From: CAYMRB01 sp964392615
GTDB lineage: Bacteria; Planctomycetota; UBA8108
Direction: 5' to 3'
Length of the DNA stretch: 40,242 nucleotides
Assembly: GCA_964392615.1 (NCBI GenBank)
Contig: CAYMRB010000030.1
Coordinates: 1 to 40,242, forward strand
Positions 15,393 to 24,413 of this stretch are shown here, piece after piece. Made by a program: the position numbers and the translations under genes. A model generated the notes under the pieces. It saw nothing but the letters and a program-made list of their open reading frames with translations, was not told the origin of the DNA and did not search any database. The number at the start of each line of letters is the position of its first letter. The stretch's first letter is position 1.

Positions 15393-18300
15393 ATGCCGCG
15401 AAGAACCCTCGTCGTTTTCTGGATCGCGTGCAGCCTGCTCGGCACGTTGCCGCTGAGCGCTGTCGTGATCTCGGAGATTTCGTACCATCCGCCGCCAGGC
15501 GACGAGGCGCTCGAGTTCATCGAGATCGCGAACGACTCCGCCACGCCCGAAGACATCTCCGGCTGGGTATTCGTCGAGGGCATCTTTTTCGAGATACCGC
15601 CCGGCACGGTCCTCGCGGGCTACGAGCGCATCGCGATCTGCGCCGACGTCGACGCGGTCGCATCGCGACACGGCGACGCGCTCGGCAGGGCGTCAGGCGA
15701 CTTCGTCGGGCGTCTCGACAACATCGGCGAGCGGGTCACGCTCGTCGACCACGCCGGCATCGTCGTGTCGAGTCTGCGCTATCGCGACGCGGGCAAGTGG
15801 CCTGTCGCACCGGACGGGACCGGACACACATTGTCGCTGCGCAGCGTTCACCTCGATCCGAAGGAACCCGAGAGCTGGACGCACAGCAGCGAGCTCGGCG
15901 GCACTCCGGGCCGGGCGAACTTCCCGACCGAGGATGTCGTCGTCGAGGAGACGCTCATCCCGCGTGGTGCAGACTGGCGCTATCGCCGCGGCAGCGTCGC
16001 GTTCTCGGTGCCGATCGACGCGTGGCGTCAGGGCGACTTCGATGATGCGAGCTGGCCGATCGGCACGGCGGGATTCGGCTTCGAGACGCTCGGTGATCCG
16101 ACGACCGCGTATGTCGTCGCCTCCGGCGTCGTCGGCAACCAGGCGTTCGGCGGGTCGCTGGGCATGGACTTCGACGTCGAGCGCGACGTCGTCATCACCG
16201 AGCTCGGCGTCTTCGACAGCGGCGCGGACGGCCTGGGGCTGACGATCACCGCGCGTCTGTGGAATCGTGACACGCAGGAGGAGGTCGCGAGCATCACGTT
16301 CAGCCCAGGCGATCCCGGCGAGCTCGCGGGCGGCAGCCGCTTCAAGGCGCTCGATGCACCGCTCGCGCTCGACGCGGGATTCCGCGGCGTGATCGTCGCC
16401 GAAGGCTACGGCGGTGCGGAGCCGAACGGGAACCAGGGCTCGACGCCGCTCGATCTGACTACGGACGGCGGCGACGGCACGATCTCGTTCGTCGGCAGGG
16501 GACGGTACGGAACGTTCGGCGCCTTTCCCGGCACGGTCGACGGCGGCCCGGAGAATCGCTACGCCGCGGGCACGTTCCGCTTCGTTCGAGCCGATGCCCT
16601 CGGCGGCGACCCGACCGCCCCCGCGGGCGTCGCGACGCTTCTCGATGACATGCCGGGGCGGTACACGTCGCTCGCGTGCCGGGCGTCGTTCGAGCTCGAC
16701 GCCGAGGATGTCGAGTCGGACGGCGACCTCGTTCTCGGTGTCGCGTACAACGACGGCTTCTGCGCGTTCCTGAACGGCAGCGAGATCGTCCGAGCGAACT
16801 GCGGCGAGGCCGGCGAGGAGCCGCGGTGGAATGACGTCGCCACCGCGATCCGTGCCGGACGCAGCGAACGCCTCTTCGTCGTTCCCGACGAGGACCTCGT
16901 CGAGGGTGAGAACGTGCTCGCCATCGTCGGCTTCAACGCGAGTCGCGACGATCCGGACTTCGTGCTGCACCCGCGATTGTTCCGCCGGCGCATCGTCGGC
17001 GGCTCCGGGAGCGCATCGCGGCTGGTCTTCAACGAACTCGAGCGCGGCGCGATGCCCGGCGAGGGGTGGGTCGAGATCTTCAACGCGGGGCCCTCGTCCG
17101 TCGATCTGTCCGGCCTGGGCCTCCACGCAGGCACCCCTGCCGCGACGTTCGCGTTTCCCGAGGGCATCGTCGTGGGCGGCCGCGGCTTTCTGGTCGTCGA
17201 GGCGGCTGCCGCGGGCCTCGATCTCTCGACGGCGAAGGTGCAGCTTTTTCTGCGCGACCCCGACGGCCTGGTCGTCAGCGCCGCGACCTTCGACCGCACG
17301 CTGCCCGACGGCGTCGGCGGCGTCGAGTGTCGTTTCCCCGACGGCGGCGAGCTCGACTGGATCAGCGCGACGCCGACGCCCGGCGCGCCGAACGAGGTCG
17401 AAGCGGCCGACGATGTCGTCATCCACGAGATCTTCTACAACCCGCCGCATGACCGTCCCGGGGAGTACGTCGAGCTGTACAACCGCGGCGACACGGTGAT
17501 CGACGTGTCCGGATTCCGCTTCAGCGACGGCATCGACTACGCGCTTCCCGACGGAACCGTGATCGTGCCCGGCGGCTATCTCGTCATCGCCGAAGATCCG
17601 GACTTCCTGCGCCGGCACTACGGTGTCGTCGCGCTCGGGCCGTACGACGGTCGCCTGTCGAACCGCGGCGAGGCGATCGGTCTGGTCGACCGACTCGGCA
17701 ACCCGGTCGATCGCGTGCGATACTTCGACGGCGGGCGGTGGTCACACTGGGCCGACGGCGGCGGCTCTAGCCTCGAGCTCATCGATCCCCTGCAGGACAA
17801 CTCGTTCGCGTCGGCCTGGGCCGCGAGCGACGAATCGCACAAGGCGGCGTGGCAGGAGCTCTCGTTCCACGTTCCCGCGTACCGCACCGGACGCGAGTCC
17901 GAGCTCAACCTCTACCTGGTCGAGTCGGGAGAGTGCGCGATCGACGACGTCGCGGTGCGACGTTCGGGCGGCGCGAACCTCATCGGGAATCCGAGCTTCG
18001 AATCATCGACGGCGTCCTGGCTGATCGGCGGCACGCACGTGCGCAGCTTCCGCACGACCGACGAGGCGCACAGTGGCGACGCGGCGTTGCAGATCGTCTC
18101 CACGGGCAAGGGCGACACGCTCGTCAACCGCATCGAGACGGAGACGAGCCCGCCTATGACGAACGGGCCGTACGACGTGTCGCTGTGGGCGCGCTGGCAG
18201 CGCGGCAGCGATCTGCTCGTCGTCCACGGCGAGTACTCCGCGGGGCCGTATCGCGTCGCGCCGTGTATCACGTGCGGATCTCCGGAGCCGAACCTCGGCG

Positions 18301-20402
18301 GCAACCCGATGGCGGCGGCGCTGCGGATGAGCATACCGCTCGATCTCGGCACGCCGGGCGCCGAGAACAGCGTCACCACGATCCTGCGCGAACAGACCGG
18401 CGCGACGAATCTCGGTCCGGTCATCGCCGACGTCGAACACGATCCGCCGATGCCGGCTCCCGGGGCGCCGATCGCGGTGCGGGCACGCGTGATGGATGCC
18501 GACGGCATCGCCTCGGTGCATGCGCTGTACCGTCTCGGCAGCGCGGCCGGGGCGTTCGAGGCGATCGAGCTGCACGACGACGGACAGCACGGCGACGGCG
18601 ACGCGGGCGACGGGCTGTGGGGCGGTTGGCTGCCCGCGCTGAACGGTGGGGCACGGGTCGTATTCTTCGTCGAAGCCGTCGATGCTCTCGGCGCGTCGCG
18701 TAGCTTGCCGCTCGCAGCGCCCGACGACACGCTCGTGTTTCAGGTCGTCGCCGCGCCAACCGGTCGGCTGGACGACTACAGTGTCGTGCTCGACACTGCG
18801 CGCAGCGCCGAGCTGTCGTCGCGGCAGCTGCACTCGAACGACCTGCTGGCCGGAAGCTTCGTGTTCGAGGACGACCGCGTGCACTACGACGTCGGCGTGC
18901 GCTATCGCGGCAGCCCCTGGGGGCGGCCCTCGCGTGCCAGCCTTCGCGTCCGGTTTCCGGACGACGATCGGTTCCACCGGGGACTGCGCGACATGAACGT
19001 CTCGAAGACTGGCCGCAACGCCAACGAGGGGGCAGCGATCTTCCTGACGCGTCGCAACGCGGTGCGAGGGCGGCCGTCGGCCGGGGCGGACTATCTGTGG
19101 GCCGACGTCTGGTTCAACGGCGGATTCTTCGGTCGCAAGGCCATGATCGAAGGCATCGACGGCGACTACCTCGATCGCTGGTTCGGCGATGGCTCTCGCG
19201 GCCCGCTCCTGAAGGCCAACGGTCGTTTCGTGTTCACCGACGCGGGCGGCTTGATCGGACAGAGCGGCTGGGAGGGCGCGTCGCTCGTCTACCGCGGCGA
19301 GAATCCCGAGAACTACCGCGGCTACTACGTGCACGGGACGCGTCAAAGCGCCGACGACTGGACGCCCCTGTTCGACCTCACGCGCACGCTCGATCGGTCG
19401 AGAACGCCGGATGCCGTCTTTGGCGAGGAGGTCGATCGAATCGTCGACCTCGACCGGTTCTTCCGCGTCCTCAGCACACGCGTCCTGCTTGGAGACGGCG
19501 ATGCGTTCGCGGTCAACAACGGGCACAACGGCTATATCGTCCACGATTCGCTCGCCGGGTTGTGGAGCCTCATCCCGTTCGATCTCGAAGCGAGCTTCCG
19601 CGGCAACTTCGGCCTCTTCTCGAGCCTCGACCCGGGCGTTCAGCGTCTGCTCGATCATCCGCGATCGCGACGCGAGTACCTGCGCGTGCTCGCCGCGTTC
19701 GTCGACGGAGGATACTGGTCGTCGCGCGCCGATCCGTGGCTCGACGCGGTCCAGAGCGCGACGGGCTATGGCGTCTCGGGCATCAAGAACCACGTGCGAT
19801 CGAACGCGAGCCGCGCGCGCTCGGCCGTCGCGTCGTCTCTGGAAGTCGAGTTTCGCATCGTGACGAATGCGGGCGTCGACTTCGCGATCGACGCGGACGA
19901 AGTGGACCTCGCCGGCGACGCACCGGTCAACGCGGCCCAGGTTCTCTGGTCGCGCGACGGGGGCGACCTCTTGCCGCTGGCGGCGATCTGGACCGACACG
20001 ACGCGATGGAGCACGACGTTCCGACTGCGTAACGGAGCGAATGCGATCGCCCTCATCGCCTTCGACGATGTCGGCGATCTCGTCGGCTCCGATTCGATTG
20101 TCGTCACGACGACAGGCGGCGAAACAGGCGGCTTCGTGCGCGGCGACGCGAACGCCGACGGCAGCGTCGATGTCAGCGACGCGGTGCGCGCGCTGCGACA
20201 CCTCTTTGCCGGGAGCGAGATCGATTGCCGCAAGAGCGCCGACGTCGACGACAACGGCCAGCTCGAGGTCACGGACGTCGTCGTCCTCCTCGACTTCCTG
20301 TTCCGCGGTGGCGAGAGGCCGGTGGCGCCCGCAGAGGCGTGCGGCGACGATCCGACCGAAGACGACCTGACGTGCGAGAGCTATCCACCGTGCGGACTGT
20401 GA
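15393..20402 (+). CDS. Giant exported lamin-tail/CotH protein with one inserted R module and dockerin-like C-terminus
   Basis: A 1669-aa protein. The start was set at ATG 15393 because it opens a signal peptide (MPRRTLVVFWIACSLLG); frames reaching upstream overlap the FecR gene. Order by residue: lamin-tail domain (LTD) ~23-180; a galactose-binding-like beta domain ~185-535 interrupted by an R module (238-397); LTD ~543-670; LTD ~673-800; a CBM-like domain beginning NLIGNPSFESS near 860; an Ig-like domain ~1005-1100; a CotH kinase-like domain ~1160-1480; dockerin-like repeats ~1580-1669 (GDANADGSVDVSDAV, ADVDDNGQLEVTDVV). In the CotH part, the NNGHNGY and LIPFDLEASF motifs stand where the family has HNxY and PWDxD. 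CotH proteins are secretory-pathway kinases; here activity is uncertain. Third gene of the sigma-factor operon. Confidence 0.87.
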   Translation: MPRRTLVVFWIACSLLGTLPLSAVVISEISYHPPPGDEALEFIEIANDSATPEDISGWVFVEGIFFEIPPGTVLAGYERIAICADVDAVASRHGDALGRASGDFVGRLDNIGERVTLVDHAGIVVSSLRYRDAGKWPVAPDGTGHTLSLRSVHLDPKEPESWTHSSELGGTPGRANFPTEDVVVEETLIPRGADWRYRRGSVAFSVPIDAWRQGDFDDASWPIGTAGFGFETLGDPTTAYVVASGVVGNQAFGGSLGMDFDVERDVVITELGVFDSGADGLGLTITARLWNRDTQEEVASITFSPGDPGELAGGSRFKALDAPLALDAGFRGVIVAEGYGGAEPNGNQGSTPLDLTTDGGDGTISFVGRGRYGTFGAFPGTVDGGPENRYAAGTFRFVRADALGGDPTAPAGVATLLDDMPGRYTSLACRASFELDAEDVESDGDLVLGVAYNDGFCAFLNGSEIVRANCGEAGEEPRWNDVATAIRAGRSERLFVVPDEDLVEGENVLAIVGFNASRDDPDFVLHPRLFRRRIVGGSGSASRLVFNELERGAMPGEGWVEIFNAGPSSVDLSGLGLHAGTPAATFAFPEGIVVGGRGFLVVEAAAAGLDLSTAKVQLFLRDPDGLVVSAATFDRTLPDGVGGVECRFPDGGELDWISATPTPGAPNEVEAADDVVIHEIFYNPPHDRPGEYVELYNRGDTVIDVSGFRFSDGIDYALPDGTVIVPGGYLVIAEDPDFLRRHYGVVALGPYDGRLSNRGEAIGLVDRLGNPVDRVRYFDGGRWSHWADGGGSSLELIDPLQDNSFASAWAASDESHKAAWQELSFHVPAYRTGRESELNLYLVESGECAIDDVAVRRSGGANLIGNPSFESSTASWLIGGTHVRSFRTTDEAHSGDAALQIVSTGKGDTLVNRIETETSPPMTNGPYDVSLWARWQRGSDLLVVHGEYSAGPYRVAPCITCGSPEPNLGGNPMAAALRMSIPLDLGTPGAENSVTTILREQTGATNLGPVIADVEHDPPMPAPGAPIAVRARVMDADGIASVHALYRLGSAAGAFEAIELHDDGQHGDGDAGDGLWGGWLPALNGGARVVFFVEAVDALGASRSLPLAAPDDTLVFQVVAAPTGRLDDYSVVLDTARSAELSSRQLHSNDLLAGSFVFEDDRVHYDVGVRYRGSPWGRPSRASLRVRFPDDDRFHRGLRDMNVSKTGRNANEGAAIFLTRRNAVRGRPSAGADYLWADVWFNGGFFGRKAMIEGIDGDYLDRWFGDGSRGPLLKANGRFVFTDAGGLIGQSGWEGASLVYRGENPENYRGYYVHGTRQSADDWTPLFDLTRTLDRSRTPDAVFGEEVDRIVDLDRFFRVLSTRVLLGDGDAFAVNNGHNGYIVHDSLAGLWSLIPFDLEASFRGNFGLFSSLDPGVQRLLDHPRSRREYLRVLAAFVDGGYWSSRADPWLDAVQSATGYGVSGIKNHVRSNASRARSAVASSLEVEFRIVTNAGVDFAIDADEVDLAGDAPVNAAQVLWSRDGGDLLPLAAIWTDTTRWSTTFRLRNGANAIALIAFDDVGDLVGSDSIVVTTTGGETGGFVRGDANADGSVDVSDAVRALRHLFAGSEIDCRKSADVDDNGQLEVTDVVVLLDFLFRGGERPVAPAEACGDDPTEDDLTCESYPPCGL
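16104..16583 (+). repeat. R module inserted into a beta domain of the 1669-aa CotH protein
   Basis: A 160-residue R copy, from TAYVVASGVVGNQAFGG to RYAAGTFRF. It keeps LGVFDSGADGL, GGSRFKAL and FVGRGRYG but has no cysteine (GGDGTISF). It is flanked by GDPT just before (16092-16103) and GGDPT just after (16602-16616). The host domain resumes after it (AGVATLLDDMPGRYTS). Confidence 0.85.
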
Positions 20403-20410
20403 CGAAAGCG

Positions 20411-23400
20411 ATGACGAGAAGCCGACGACGGCTACGGGCTTGCCTCGCGTGCCTCGTCGTCGTCGCCGCGCTGCGCGCGTCGGACGCGCAGATCGTGATC
20501 AACGAGATTCACTACGACCCCGCGAACAAATCGAGCCGATCGGAGTTCATCGAGCTCTTCAACGCCGGCGCTGGTGGCGAGGACCTCGGCGGCTGGTATT
20601 TCGCGGACGGAGTCGACTGGACGTTCTCCCCCGGCACGACCATCGCGCCGGGAGAGTATCTCGTCGTGACACAGGATCCCGACGCGTTCGAAGCTGCGTT
20701 CACGCCGGTCTCCGGAGCCATCGCCTATTCCGTCCCAGCCGGCACGAGCGGCGCGCAGAACTTCGGCGGTGCGCTCGGCATGGACTTCATCGTCGAGGCG
20801 CCGGCCGTGCTCACCGACCTCGGCGTGTTCGATTCGGGATCGGATGGCCTCAATCGCGCCATTACCGTGCAGCTCTGGACGCGCGACGACCGCGGCACGC
20901 CGACGGTCCCGAACGACGATCGAGCGGGCGCGGTGATCGCATCCCTGACGTTCGATCGCGACGATCCCGGCGGACTGATACGCGGCAGTCGCTTCAAGGA
21001 GCTCACGACGGCCCTCGAGCTTGCGCCCGGCGCGTACACCATCGTGGCCTCCGGCTACGGCCCCGGCGAGCTGCTCTTCAATGGCGGCGGCGGCGGTGCC
21101 GGTTCGGTCGACGAGGCCGGCGGGCTGCTGTCGTTCGTCGGCAGCTCGCGGTGGGGAAACTCGACCGCGGCATTCCCGATGAACATCGACGTGCACGTGC
21201 ACCAATACGCGGCGGGCACGTTCATCGTCAGCGCCGTCGGCGCCGCGTCGCCGGACCCTCCCGTAGCGTTGGGGCCGTGGACCGGCAAGCTCTCGAACGG
21301 CGGCGAGCGCGTGACGTTACGAAACGCTGTCGGGGAGCAGGTCGACCGAGTGCGCTATGACGTCGGCTTTCCGTGGCCGACGGACGCCAACGGCGAGGGC
21401 TCATCGATGGAGCTCCTGCACCCCTCGCTGGACAATGATCTCGGCGGCAGTTGGCGCCCGAGCGATCGTGCGCCGACGCCCGGGCGCGCAAACTCGGTGT
21501 TCACGGAGAACGCGCCGCCGCAGCTGCGTCAGGTCGATCACGTTCCGCGAGCGCCGGGCACGGGCGACGACGTCGTCGTGTCGGTGAAGGTCACCGACCC
21601 GGACGGGCTCGGCGAGATCGACGTCGAGTATCAGCTCGTCGATCCGGGCTCCTACATCCGTCTGACGGACGCGGAGTACGCGAGCGATTGGACCGTGCTT
21701 GCACTGGGTGACGATGGCCGCAACGGCGACGAGGTCGCCGGAGATGACGTTTACTCGGGAACCCTCCCGGGCGCGCTGCAAGAGCACCGTCGTCTCGTGC
21801 GGTACCGTTTCCGGGCTGTCGATACGGCCGGCGCCGAGACGCTGGCGCCGTACGAAGACGACCCACAGCCGAACTTCGCGTACTTCGTCTACGACGGCGT
21901 GCCGGCGTGGTCCGGCGCTGACCGGCCGGGCGTCACTCCGGTCGTCGAGTACGACGCGGACGTCATGCGCTCGCTGCCGGCCTTCCACATGATCTCGCGC
22001 GAGTCGGACGTCACGAACGCGATGTTCAACCGCTCGTTCAACACAAAGGTCTTCCGCTTCCTGGGCACGCTCGTCGTCGGCGACGAGGTGTACGATCACA
22101 TGCGGTATCGCGTGCGCGGCGAGAACTCGACCTACGTGTCGGGCAAGAACAAGTGGAAGCTTCGCTTCAACCGGGGACACGACTTTCGCGGCTTCGGCCG
22201 TCTCGGCGATTCGTGGCCCGAACGCCTGCGGACCTTGAACTTCGGCACGTGCGCCTCGCCATGGGCCCCGCCGAACCGCGGGCTCGCCGGCATGGACGAG
22301 GCGATTTCGATGAGGCTCTTCAACCTCGTCGGGGTGCCCGCTCCGAACCTGATGCCGTTTCAGCTCCGCGTCATCGACGCCGCCTCGGAGGCCTCGCCGA
22401 CGAGTCAGTACGAAGGCGATCTCTGGGGGCTCTACCTGGCGTTCGAGAACCCGAGCGGCGACTTCCTCGACGCGCACGACTTGCCCGAGGGAAACCTCTT
22501 CCGCATGGCCGTATCGCGATCGGAGCTGCAGCACCAGGGGCCCGGGATGCCCGGAGACCTGTCCGATTTGCGGTGGTTCACCAGCGCCTCGACGGGCTAC
22601 AACCGCGCCAGTCCGATTCAGCCGCTCTCATGGTGGCGCGAGCACGTCGACGTCGACCGCTACTACAGCCTCCGAGCCGTCGTCGAGGCGGTGAATCACT
22701 CGGACCTGCGCGACCAGTTCAACTCGGTTCTGTTCGTCGATCCCGACACGGCGCGCTGGACGATGCTGCCGTGGGACCTCGACCTCCTGTACGAGGAGTT
22801 CGATCGCTGGGGACCCGATGGCGTGCAGACGAACACACCGCTCGAGCAGTTCCGCAAATGTCTCGGACACGGTGCGCTGCGGATCGAGTTCCAGAACCGC
22901 CTGCGCTCGTTGCAGGACTTGCTGCTGAACGACGACGAGGGCTGGCGCGTCGTGCGCGAGTACGCGAGCTACGTCGAGCCGATGGCTGCCGTCGATCGGG
23001 CGATGTGGGACTACCACCCGCGCGCCGCGGGAGGCCATCGAGGCGCGTTCTATCAGGAGGTCGGACGCTACCTCGCCGGCACCGGTGGCGCGGGAGCGGC
23101 CGGTGAGATTCGACGCGCGATCGACCCGGTCGGCTTCGAAGGCATGGTGCGTTGGGTCGAGGACTTCATCGCGCTCGGCGGATTCGGCGGCGACCAGCTC
23201 GCTGTGCTGCACGCCGATGCGCGCATACCCGAGGCTCCGACCGTGACCGCGACGGGCACCGCGGGCTTCCCGATCGACGACCTGTCGTTTCGCACGAGCT
23301 CCTTCGACGATCCGCAGGGCGCGGGGACGTTCGCCGCGATCCAGTGGCGCGTCGGCGAGGTGGGCCGCGCCGATCCGGAATCTCTCGACGCGGTGAATGC

Positions 23401-24376
23401 CTACGAGGTGACGCCGGTCTGGGAGAGCGACGCTTTCGATGAGTTCGCGGCCGACGTGTTCGTGCCGGCCACCGCGGTCGACATGGGACGCACGTATCGC
23501 GTTCGGGCGCGCATGCAGGACAGCTCGCAGCGGTGGAGCCACTGGTCCGATCCGGTCGAGTTCACCACATCGCCCCCGGCTGTTCGTATCCCGGAGATCG
23601 CCGACCTGCGGATCACCGAGATCCACTACGACCCTCTCGGCGGGTCCGAGTACGAGTTCATCGAGCTGCAGAACAAAGGCGACGACAGGCTCGACCTGCG
23701 CGTCGTCAGCTTCCTCGCCGGCATCGACTTCGAGTTCGCGGGCAGCGACGTCGAGTTTCTCGATCCGGGCGAGTTCGTCGTCGTCGTGCGCAACCTCGCG
23801 TTCTTCGCCCAGCGCTACGACGTCGCGTCGATCAACGTGGCCGGCGAGTACGGCGACTCGCGCCTCGACAACTCCGGAGAGCGGCTGGCGCTCGGTTGGG
23901 GGCCGATCCGCATCCTCGACTTCCGCTATCGCGACGACTGGCATCCCGAGACCGATGGGCGCGGGGCGTCTCTGAACATCGTCGATGTCGATCTGCCACC
24001 CGAGCGGTGGGGCTTGCGCGAGAGCTGGTTCCCCAGCTCGGTCGAGCACGGCACGCCCGGGCGCGCTGATCCGGGAAGCGTGCAAGGCGGCAACGTTCAG
24101 CCGGGCGATGCGAACCTCGATGGCAACGTCGACCTGAGCGACGCGTTGACGCTGTTGCGAGTGCTCTTTCAGGGCGTCGGCGACATCCCGTGTGCTGGCG
24201 GTCGGATCGACGCGCGTGGTAACCTGCCGCTACTGGATTCCAACGGTGACGGAGGCGTCGACTTGAGCGACGCGGTTCACCTCTTGCTCTACCTCTTCGC
24301 CGGCGGCGATCCGCACCAGTCCGGCGCCGAGTGCATCCCGCTGGACGGATGTCCCGACGCCTGCCGCGGCGATTGA
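20411..24376 (+). CDS. Giant exported lamin-tail/CotH protein whose N-terminal LTD is split by an R module
   Basis: A 1321-aa protein. ATG 20411 is preferred, followed by a basic signal peptide (MTRSRRRLRACLACL...). GTG 20399, overlapping the previous stop as GTGA, is an alternative, and either implies coupling. Order: LTD first half ~27-97, R module ~104-272, LTD second half ~286-368, Ig-like domain ~371-490, CotH kinase-like domain ~550-900, FN3-like domain ~941-1055, second, uninterrupted LTD ~1065-1223, dockerin-like repeats ~1232-1300 (GDANLDGNVDLSDAL, DSNGDGGVDLSDAV). The CotH part has RYRVRGENS, GKNKWKLRFNRG and MLPWDLDLLY, closer to consensus than its neighbour's. It is likely anchored outside the cell or in the envelope. 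Fourth and last gene of the sigma-factor operon; the next gene begins 37 bp later. Confidence 0.87.
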   Translation: MTRSRRRLRACLACLVVVAALRASDAQIVINEIHYDPANKSSRSEFIELFNAGAGGEDLGGWYFADGVDWTFSPGTTIAPGEYLVVTQDPDAFEAAFTPVSGAIAYSVPAGTSGAQNFGGALGMDFIVEAPAVLTDLGVFDSGSDGLNRAITVQLWTRDDRGTPTVPNDDRAGAVIASLTFDRDDPGGLIRGSRFKELTTALELAPGAYTIVASGYGPGELLFNGGGGGAGSVDEAGGLLSFVGSSRWGNSTAAFPMNIDVHVHQYAAGTFIVSAVGAASPDPPVALGPWTGKLSNGGERVTLRNAVGEQVDRVRYDVGFPWPTDANGEGSSMELLHPSLDNDLGGSWRPSDRAPTPGRANSVFTENAPPQLRQVDHVPRAPGTGDDVVVSVKVTDPDGLGEIDVEYQLVDPGSYIRLTDAEYASDWTVLALGDDGRNGDEVAGDDVYSGTLPGALQEHRRLVRYRFRAVDTAGAETLAPYEDDPQPNFAYFVYDGVPAWSGADRPGVTPVVEYDADVMRSLPAFHMISRESDVTNAMFNRSFNTKVFRFLGTLVVGDEVYDHMRYRVRGENSTYVSGKNKWKLRFNRGHDFRGFGRLGDSWPERLRTLNFGTCASPWAPPNRGLAGMDEAISMRLFNLVGVPAPNLMPFQLRVIDAASEASPTSQYEGDLWGLYLAFENPSGDFLDAHDLPEGNLFRMAVSRSELQHQGPGMPGDLSDLRWFTSASTGYNRASPIQPLSWWREHVDVDRYYSLRAVVEAVNHSDLRDQFNSVLFVDPDTARWTMLPWDLDLLYEEFDRWGPDGVQTNTPLEQFRKCLGHGALRIEFQNRLRSLQDLLLNDDEGWRVVREYASYVEPMAAVDRAMWDYHPRAAGGHRGAFYQEVGRYLAGTGGAGAAGEIRRAIDPVGFEGMVRWVEDFIALGGFGGDQLAVLHADARIPEAPTVTATGTAGFPIDDLSFRTSSFDDPQGAGTFAAIQWRVGEVGRADPESLDAVNAYEVTPVWESDAFDEFAADVFVPATAVDMGRTYRVRARMQDSSQRWSHWSDPVEFTTSPPAVRIPEIADLRITEIHYDPLGGSEYEFIELQNKGDDRLDLRVVSFLAGIDFEFAGSDVEFLDPGEFVVVVRNLAFFAQRYDVASINVAGEYGDSRLDNSGERLALGWGPIRILDFRYRDDWHPETDGRGASLNIVDVDLPPERWGLRESWFPSSVEHGTPGRADPGSVQGGNVQPGDANLDGNVDLSDALTLLRVLFQGVGDIPCAGGRIDARGNLPLLDSNGDGGVDLSDAVHLLLYLFAGGDPHQSGAECIPLDGCPDACRGD
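20720..21226 (+). repeat. R module inserted into the first LTD of the 1321-aa CotH protein
   Basis: An R copy of about 169 residues, from IAYSVPAGTSGAQNFGG to QYAAGTFI. It keeps LGVFDSGSDGL, GSRFKEL and FVGSSRWG and has a short extra loop (GTPTVPNDDRAG). The usual cysteine is absent (AGGLLSF). It begins just after FEAAFTPV and ends before PPVALGPWTG, which are adjacent in uninterrupted LTDs. Confidence 0.87.
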
Positions 24377-24413
24377 CCGCTCGAGTCCCGAACCCTCTTT
24401 GAGGAGATTCCCG

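Noticed and set aside
18003..20201. Minus-strand open frame of 732 codons opposite the CotH domain
   Set aside because: Arg/Ala/Val/Asp-rich shadow with no signal peptide or motif.
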